Assembly: GCF_000003605.2 (NCBI RefSeq)
Contig: NW_003117559.1
Span: forward strand, 1 to 60,149
Direction: 5' to 3'
Length of the DNA stretch: 60,149 nt
From: Saccoglossus kowalevskii
Lineage: Eukaryota > Hemichordata > Enteropneusta > Harrimaniidae
Shown: positions 53,901-60,149 of the stretch, one piece after another
Position numbering within the stretch: the first letter of the stretch is position 1
Layout of the letters: each line of letters begins with the position of its first letter
Program-made: the position numbers and the translations under genes
The notes under the pieces: generated by a model
Told to the model about the DNA's origin: nothing
Database searches by the model: none
What the model saw: the letters and a program-made list of their open reading frames with translations, nothing else

Positions 53901-55700
53901 CAATGTCCCTGGTATGATAATCTAAGAGTGAATGGCAATTGCACATTACATACACCCTAACCAATGTCCTTCGTAAATGGTAATCTAAGATTGAATGGCA
54001 ATTGCACATTACATACACCCTAACCAATGTCCCTGCTATGGTAATCTAAGATTGAATGGCAATTGCACATTACATACACCATAACCAATGTCTCTGGTAT
54101 GGTAATCTAATATTGAACGGCAATTGCACATTACATACACCCTAACCAATGTCCCTGGTATGGTAATCTAAGATTGAATGGCAATTGCACATTACATACA
54201 CCATAACCAATGTCTCTGGTATGGTAATCTAATATTGAACGGCAATTGCACATTACATACACCATAACCAATGTCCCTGGAATAGTAATCTAAGATTGAA
54301 TGGCAATTGTACATTACATACACCCTAACCGATGTCCCTGGTATGGTAATCTAAGATTGAATGGCAATTGCACATTACATACACCATAATCAATGTCCCT
54401 GGTATGGTAATCTAAGAGTGAATGGCAATTGTACATTACATAAACCCTAACCAATGTCCCTGGTATGGTAATCTAAGATTGAATGGCAATTGCACATTAC
54501 ATACACCCTAACCAATGTCCCTGGTATGGTAATCTAAGATTGAATGGCAATTGCACATTACATGCACCCTAACCAATGTCTCTGGTACGGTAATCTAAGA
54601 GTGAATGGCAATTGCACATTACATGCACCCTAACCAATGTCCCTGGTATGGTAATCTAAGATTGAATGATAATTGCACATTACATGCAACCTAACCAATG
54701 TCTCTGGTATGGTAATCTAAGAGTGAATGGCAATTGCACATTACATACACCCTAACCAATGTCCCTGGTATGGTAATCTAAGAGTGAATGGCAATTGCAC
54801 ATTACATACACCCTAACCAATGTCCCTGGTATGGTAATCTAAGAGTGAATGGCAATTGCACATTACATGCACCCTAACCAATGTCCCTGGTATGGTAATC
54901 TAAGATTGAATGGCAATTGCACATTACATGCAACCTAACCAATGTCTCTGGTATGGTAATCTAAGAGTGAATGGCAATTGCACATTACATGCACCCTAAC
55001 CAATGTCCCTGGTATGGTAATCTAAGAGTGAATGGCAATTGCACATTACATACACCCTAACCAATGTCTCTGGTACGGTAATCTAAGATTGAATGGCAAT
55101 TGCACATTACATGCAACCTAACCAATGTCTCTGGTATGGCAATCTAAGAGTGAATGGCAATTGTACATTACATACACCCTAACCAACGTCTCTGGTATGG
55201 TAATCTAAGATTGAATAGCAATTGCACATTACATACACCCTAACCAATGTCTCTGGTATGGTAATCTAAGAGTGAATGGCAATTGCACATTACATGCAAC
55301 CTAACCAATGTCTCTGGTATGGTAATCTAAGATTGAATGGCAATTGCACATTACATGCAACCTAACCATTGTCTCTGGTATGGTAATCTAAGATTGAATG
55401 GCAATTGCACATTACATGCAACCTAACCAATGTCTCTGGTATGATAATCTAAGAGTGAATGGCAATTGCACATTACATGCAACCTAACCAATGTCTCTGG
55501 TATGGTAATCTAAGAGTGAATGGCAATTGCACATTACATGCAACCTAACCAATGTCTCTGGTATGGTAATCTAAGATTGAATGGCAATTGCACATTACAT
55601 ACACCCTAACCAATGTCCCTGGTATGGTAATCTAAGAGTGAATGGCAATTGCACATTACATGCAACCTAACCAATGTCTCTGGTATGGCAATCTAAGAGT
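53900..55700 (+). repeat. 1.7-kb cassette, copy at 54 kb
   Basis: TTCGTAAATGG (about 53,970), GCTATGG (54,036), GGAATAGTAATC (54,281), CATAAACCC (54,442) and GAATGATAATT (54,668) match 6.12-7.7 kb at offset 47,851, then 47,912 after one extra monomer. The TTCGTAAATGG unit near 53,970 is the last 63-mer I see in the window. Confidence 0.9.
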
Positions 55701-55844
55701 GAATGGAAATTGTACATTACATATACCCTAACCAACGTCTCTGGTATGGTAATCTAAGAGTGAATGGCAATTGCACATTACATACACCATAACCAATGTC
55801 TCTGGTTTGGTAATCTAATATTGAACGGCAATTGCACATTACAT

Positions 55845-56567
55845 ACACCCTAACCGATGTCCCTGGTATGGTAATCTAAGATTGAATGGCAATTGCACAT
55901 TACATACACCATAACCAATGTCCCTGGTATGGTAATCCAAGAGTGAATGGCAATTGTACATTACATAAACCCTAACCAATGTCTCTGGTATGGTAATCTA
56001 AGATTGAATGGCAATTGCACATTACATACACCCTAACCAATGTCCCTGGTATGGTAATCTAAGAGTGAATGGCAATTGCACATTACATGCACCCTAACCA
56101 ATGTCCCTGGTATGGTAATCTAAGATTGAATGATAATTGCACATTACATGCAACCTAACCAATGTCCCTGGTATGGTAATCTAAGAGTGAATGGCAATTG
56201 CACATTACATGCAACCTAACCAATGTCCCTGGTATGGTAATCTAAGAGTGAATGGCAATTGCACATTACATACACCCTAACCGATGTCCCTGGTATGGTA
56301 ATCTAAGATGAAATGGCAATTGCACATTACATACACCATAACCAATGTCCCTGGTATGGTAATCCAAGAGTGAATGGCAATTGTACATTACATAAACCCT
56401 AACCAATGTCCCTGGTATGGTAATCTAAGATTGAATGGCAATTGCACATTACATACACCCTAACCAATGTCCCTGGTATGGTAATCTAAGAGTGAATGGC
56501 AATTGCACATTACATGCACCCTAACCAATGTCCCTGGTATGGTAATCTAAGATTGAATGATAATTGT
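55845..56567 (+). repeat. 427-bp (seven-monomer) tandem duplication
   Basis: CCGATG (55,856/56,283), GGTAATCCAAG (55,937/56,364) and GAATGATAATT (56,132/56,559) are each exactly 427 apart. GGTAATCCAAG is found nowhere else in my reading, so this is a recent local event. Confidence 0.92.
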
Positions 56568-58390
56568 ACATTACATACACCCTAACCAATGTCCCTGGTA
56601 TGGTAATCTAAGATTGAATGGTAATTGCACATTACATGCAACCTAACCAATGTCCCTGGTATGGTAATCTAAGAGTGAATGGCAATTGCACATTACATGC
56701 ACCCTAACCAATGTCCCTGGCATAGTAATCTAAGACTGAATGGCAATTGTACATTACATACACCCTAACCAATGTCCCTGGTATGGTAATCTAAGAGTGA
56801 ATGGCAATTGCACATTACATACACCCTAACCAATGTCCCTGGTATGGTAATCTAAGATTGAATGGCAATTGCACATTACATGCAACCTAACCAATGTCTC
56901 TGGTATGGTAATCTAAGATTGAATGGCAATTGCACATTACATACACCCTAAACAATGTCCCTGGTATGGTAATCTAAGATTGAATGGCAATTGCACATTA
57001 CATGCAACCTAACCAATGTCTCTGGTATGGCAATCTAAGAGTGAATGGCAATTTTACATTACATACACCCTAACCAACGTCTCTGGTATGGTAATCTAAG
57101 ATTGAATGGCAATTGCACATTACATACACCCTAACCAATGTCTCTGGTATGGTAATCTAAGAGTGAATGGCAATTGCACATTACATGCAACCTAACCAAT
57201 GTCTCTGGTATGGTAATCTAAGATTGAATGGCAATTGTACATTACATGCAACCTAACCAATGTCTCTGGTATGGTAATCTAAGATTGAATGGCAATTGCA
57301 CATTACATGCAACCGAACCAATGTCTCTGGTATGATAATCTAAGAGTGAATGGCAATTGCACATTACATGCAACCTAACCAATGTCTCTGGTATGGTAAT
57401 CTAAGAGTGAATGGCAATTGCACATTACATGCAACCTAACCAATGTCTCTGGTATGGTAATCTAAGATTGAATGGCAATTGCACATTACATACACCCTAA
57501 CCAATGTCCCTGGTATGGTAATCTAAGAGTGAATGGCAATTGCACATTACATGCAACCTAACCAATGTCTCTGGTATGGTAATCTAAGAGTGAATGGCAA
57601 TTGCACATTACATACACCCTAACCAATGTCCCTGGTATGGTAATCTAAGAGTGAATGGCAATTGCACATTACATGCACCCTAACCAATGTCCCTGGTATG
57701 GTAATCTAAGATTGAATGGCAATTGCACATTACATGCAACCTAACCAATGTCTCTGGTATGGTAATCTAAGAGTGAATGGCAATTGCACATTACATACAC
57801 CCTAGCCGATGTCCCTGGTATGGTAATCTAAGAGTGAATGGCAATTGCACATTACATACTCCCTAACCAATGTCCCTGGTATGGTAATCTAAGAGTGAAT
57901 GGCAATTGCACATTACATGCACCCTAACCAATGTCTCTGGTATGGTAATCTAAGAGTGAATGGCAATTGCACATTACATACACCCTAACCAATGTCCCTG
58001 GTATGGTAATCTAAGAGTGAATGGCAATTGCACATTACATGCAATCTAACCAATGTCTCTGGTATGGTAATCTAAGAGTGAATGGCAATTGCACATTACA
58101 TACACCCTAACCAATGTCCCTGGTATGGTAATCTAAGAGTGAATGGCAATTGCACATTACATGCACCCTAACCAATGTCCCTGGTATGGTAATCTAAGAG
58201 TGAATGGCAATTGTACATTACATGCAACCTAACCAATGTCTCTGGTATGGTAATCTAAGATTGAATGGCAATTGCACATTACATGCAACCTAACCAATGT
58301 CCCTGGTATGGTAATCTAAGATTGAATGGCAATTGTACATTACATGCAACCTAACCAATGTCTCTGGTATGGTAATCTAAGATTGAATGG
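56567..58390 (+). repeat. Near-consensus 61-mers
   Basis: Strictly 61-bp units mixing CATACACCC and CATGCAACC types, without 63-mers, GTGTTG or TACGGCAATC forms. A GGCATAG plus GACTG unit occurs near 56,725, GCAATTTTAC near 57,050 and ACCGAACC near 57,314. Confidence 0.85.
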
Positions 58391-59500
58391 CAATTGCGCA
58401 TTACATGCAACCTAACCAATGTCTCTGGTATGGTAATCTAAGATTGAATGGCAATTGCACATTACATACACCCTAACCAATGTCCCTGGTATGATAATCT
58501 AAGAGTGAATGGCAATTGTACATTACATACACCCTAACCAATGTCCCTGGTATGGTAATCTAAGATTGAATGGCAATTGTACATTACATGCAACCTAACC
58601 AATGTCTCTGGTATGGTAATCTAAGATTGAATGGCAATTGCGCATTACATGCAACCTAACCAATGTCTCTGGTATGGTAATCTAAGATTGAATGGCAATT
58701 GCACATTACATACACCCTAACCAATGTCCCTGGTTTGATAATCTAAGACTGAATGGCAATTTCACATTACATACACCCTAACCAATGTCCCTGGTATGGT
58801 AATCTAAGATTGAATGGCAATTGCGCATTACATGCAACCTAACCAATGTCTCTGGTATGGTAATCTAAGATTGAATGGCAATTGCACATTACATACACCC
58901 TAACCAATGTCCCTGGTATGGTAATCTAAGAGTGAATGGCAATTGTACATTACATACACCCTAACCAATGTCCCTGGTATGGTAATCTAAGATTGAATGG
59001 CAATTGTACATTACATGCACCCTAACCAATGTCCCTGGTATGGTAATCTAAGATTGAATGGCAATTGTACATTACATGCAACCTAACCAATGTCTCTGGT
59101 ATGGTAATCTAAGATTGAATGGCAATTGCGCATTACATGCAACCTAACCAATGTCTCTGGTATGGTAATCTAAGATTGAATGGCAATTGCACATTACATA
59201 CACCCTAACCAATGTCCCTGGTATGATAATCTAAGATTGAATGGCAATTTCACATTACATACACCCTAACCAATGTCCCTGGTATGGTAATCTAAGATTG
59301 AATGGCAATTGCGCATTACATGCAACCTAACCAATGTCTCTGGTATGGTAATCTAAGAGTGAATGGCAATTGTACATTACATACACCCTAACCAATGTCC
59401 CTGGTATGGTAATCTAAGATTGAATGGCAATTGTACATTACATGCACCCTAACCAATGTCCCTAGTATGGTAATCTAAGATTGAATGGTAATTGCACATT
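58390..59500 (+). repeat. GCGCATTAC units in a 488-bp (eight-monomer) repeat
   Basis: TTGCGCATTAC appears only here, at 58,396, 58,640, 58,823, 59,128 and 59,311. 58,640 to 59,128 and 58,823 to 59,311 are both 488, so 58,560-58,880 is repeated at 59,048-59,368. Each copy includes an ATTTCACATT unit preceded by a GATAATC unit. Confidence 0.88.
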
Positions 59501-60149
59501 ACATGCAACCTAACCAATGTCTCTGGTATGGTAATCTAAGATTGAATGGCAATTGCACATTGCATACACCCTAACCAATGTCCCTGGTATGGTAATCTAA
59601 GAGTGAATGGCAATTGCACATTACATGCAACCTAACCAATGTCTCTGGTATGGTAATCTAAGATTGAATGGCAATTGCACATTACATGCAACCTAACCAA
59701 TGTCTCTGGTATGGTAATCTAAGATTGAATGGCAACTGCACATTACATGCAACCTAACCAATGTCTCTGGTATGGTAATGTAAGATTGAATGGCAATTGC
59801 ACATTACATGCAACCTAACCAATGTCTCTGGTATGGTAATCTAAGATTGAATGGCAATTGTACATTACATGCACCCTAACCAATGTCCCTGGTATGGTAA
59901 TCTAAGATTGAATGGCAATTGTACATTACATGCACCCTAACCAATGTCCCTAGTATGGTAATCTAAGATTGAATGGTAATTGCACATTACATGCAACCTA
60001 ACCAATGTCTCTGGTATGGTAATCTAAGATTGAATGGCAATTGCACATTACATGCAACCTAACCAATGTCTCTGGTATGGTAATCTAAGAGTGAATGGCA
60101 ATTGCACATTACATGCACCCTAACCAATGTCCCTGGTATGGTAATCTAA
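59482..60149 (+). repeat. Right-edge block, copy of 49.96-50.63 kb
   Basis: Eleven monomers matching at offset 9,522 up to the last base of the window, so the true end of this duplication lies outside. Confidence 0.92.

Larger units (their letters stand above)
1..60149 (+). repeat. 61-bp satellite DNA array (about 985 head-to-tail monomers)
   Basis: TATGGTAATC recurs every 61 bases from the first line to the last (positions 13, 74 and onward), always on the + strand. I saw no inverted monomer and no stretch of non-satellite sequence. Consensus composition is about A20 T17 C14 G10, or 39% GC, with no CpG. Most units differ from consensus at a few recurrent sites (k19, k33, k43, k46, k60). Both ends of the window are inside the array. 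Satellites of this size and purity are known from eukaryotic heterochromatin. The family is not recognised, and a centromeric rather than subtelomeric role cannot be decided from the sequence. Confidence 0.98.

Noticed and set aside
2571-54000. CENP-B box in the TTCG-containing 63-mers
   Set aside because: The TTCG core is present, but the required A and the CGGG part are missing (TTCGTATATGGTAA).
1-60149. CRISPR array
   Set aside because: The unit is contiguous 61-bp repeat with no unique spacers; variation is by point changes in a repeated unit.
1-60149. TRF1/TRF2-type binding site or true telomeric repeat
   Set aside because: Only one CCCTAACC per monomer. On the minus strand it reads TTAGGGTGT, with a mismatch to the YTAGGGTTR core, and no tandem CCCTAA run occurs.
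1-60149. CCAAT box as a promoter element
   Set aside because: CCAAT is present once per monomer as part of the consensus, with no TATA, initiator or gene nearby. Its repetition is explained by the satellite.
1-60149. Transposon, insertion sequence or retroelement
   Set aside because: No break in the satellite periodicity longer than a few bases, no terminal repeats, no poly-A tail and no coding domain.
1-60149. tRNA, rRNA or other structured RNA gene
   Set aside because: No stretch departs from the 61-bp repeat, and the short dyads (11 and 8 bases) are too small to indicate an RNA gene. Satellite transcription cannot be judged from sequence.

Overview
The whole 60,149-base window is one uninterrupted satellite DNA array. 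A 61-bp unit is repeated head to tail, always in the same orientation, roughly 985 times (estimated from length and period, not counted). Both window edges cut through monomers, so the array continues on each side. I found no protein-coding gene, RNA gene, transposon, CRISPR array or unique-sequence spacer. A pure array of this size points to eukaryotic heterochromatin (pericentromeric, subtelomeric or similar). I do not recognise the satellite family and cannot name the organism.

Monomer positions k1-k61 are used below, with k1 the T of TGGTATGG (for example the monomer at 71-131). Landmarks are TGGTATGG (k1-8), AATCTAAGATT (k10-20, odd palindrome), GCAATTGC (k26-33, palindrome), CCCTAACC (k46-53, telomere-like) and CCAAT (k52-56). 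The consensus is about 39% GC and has no CpG. Common variants are k19 T>G, k33 C>T, k43 A>G with k46 C>A, and k60 C>T. Larger variants are a 63-bp form carrying TTCGTATATGG or TTCGTAAATGG, a GTGTTG form, a diverged TACGGCAATC subfamily, and a rare 65-bp form.

The variants are not randomly mixed. They form ordered cassettes that recur as segmental duplications of about 0.3-2.4 kb, usually with shared private mutations. Well-supported pairs include 34.02-36.37/37.19-39.54 kb (offset 3,174), 38.6-40.2/48.1-49.7 kb (9,497), 49.96-50.63/59.48-60.15 kb (9,522), 5.4-6.2/20.8-21.6 kb (15,408), 6.1-6.7/53.9-54.6 kb (47,851), 42.5-43.4/44.9-45.8 kb (2,393) and 4.74-5.32/46.54-47.12 kb (41,802). Local tandem copies have unit sizes of 183, 427 (twice), 429, 488, 980 and 1,037 bp. 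Copies often differ by exactly one or three monomers, as expected from unequal exchange.

Layout: 0-4.7 kb, AT-rich 61-mers grading into a CATGCAACC-rich stretch; 4.7-10 kb, first TACGG block and duplicated cassettes; 10-15.6 kb, homogeneous 61-mers then a large TACGG block; 15.6-22.4 kb, mixed; 22.4-33 kb, rich in 63-mers with a repeated CTTAGAG cassette; 33-39.5 kb, duplicated TACGG megablocks; 39.5-49.7 kb, nested duplications; 49.7-52.5 kb, last TACGG block; 52.5-60.1 kb, homogeneous region with young heptamer and octamer repeats and no 63-mers beyond about 54 kb. Three patches (9.92-10.02, 16.6-16.97 and 30.52-30.81 kb) carry clustered 1-2-bp indels and look like sequencing or assembly errors. 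Domain boundaries are good to about one monomer.
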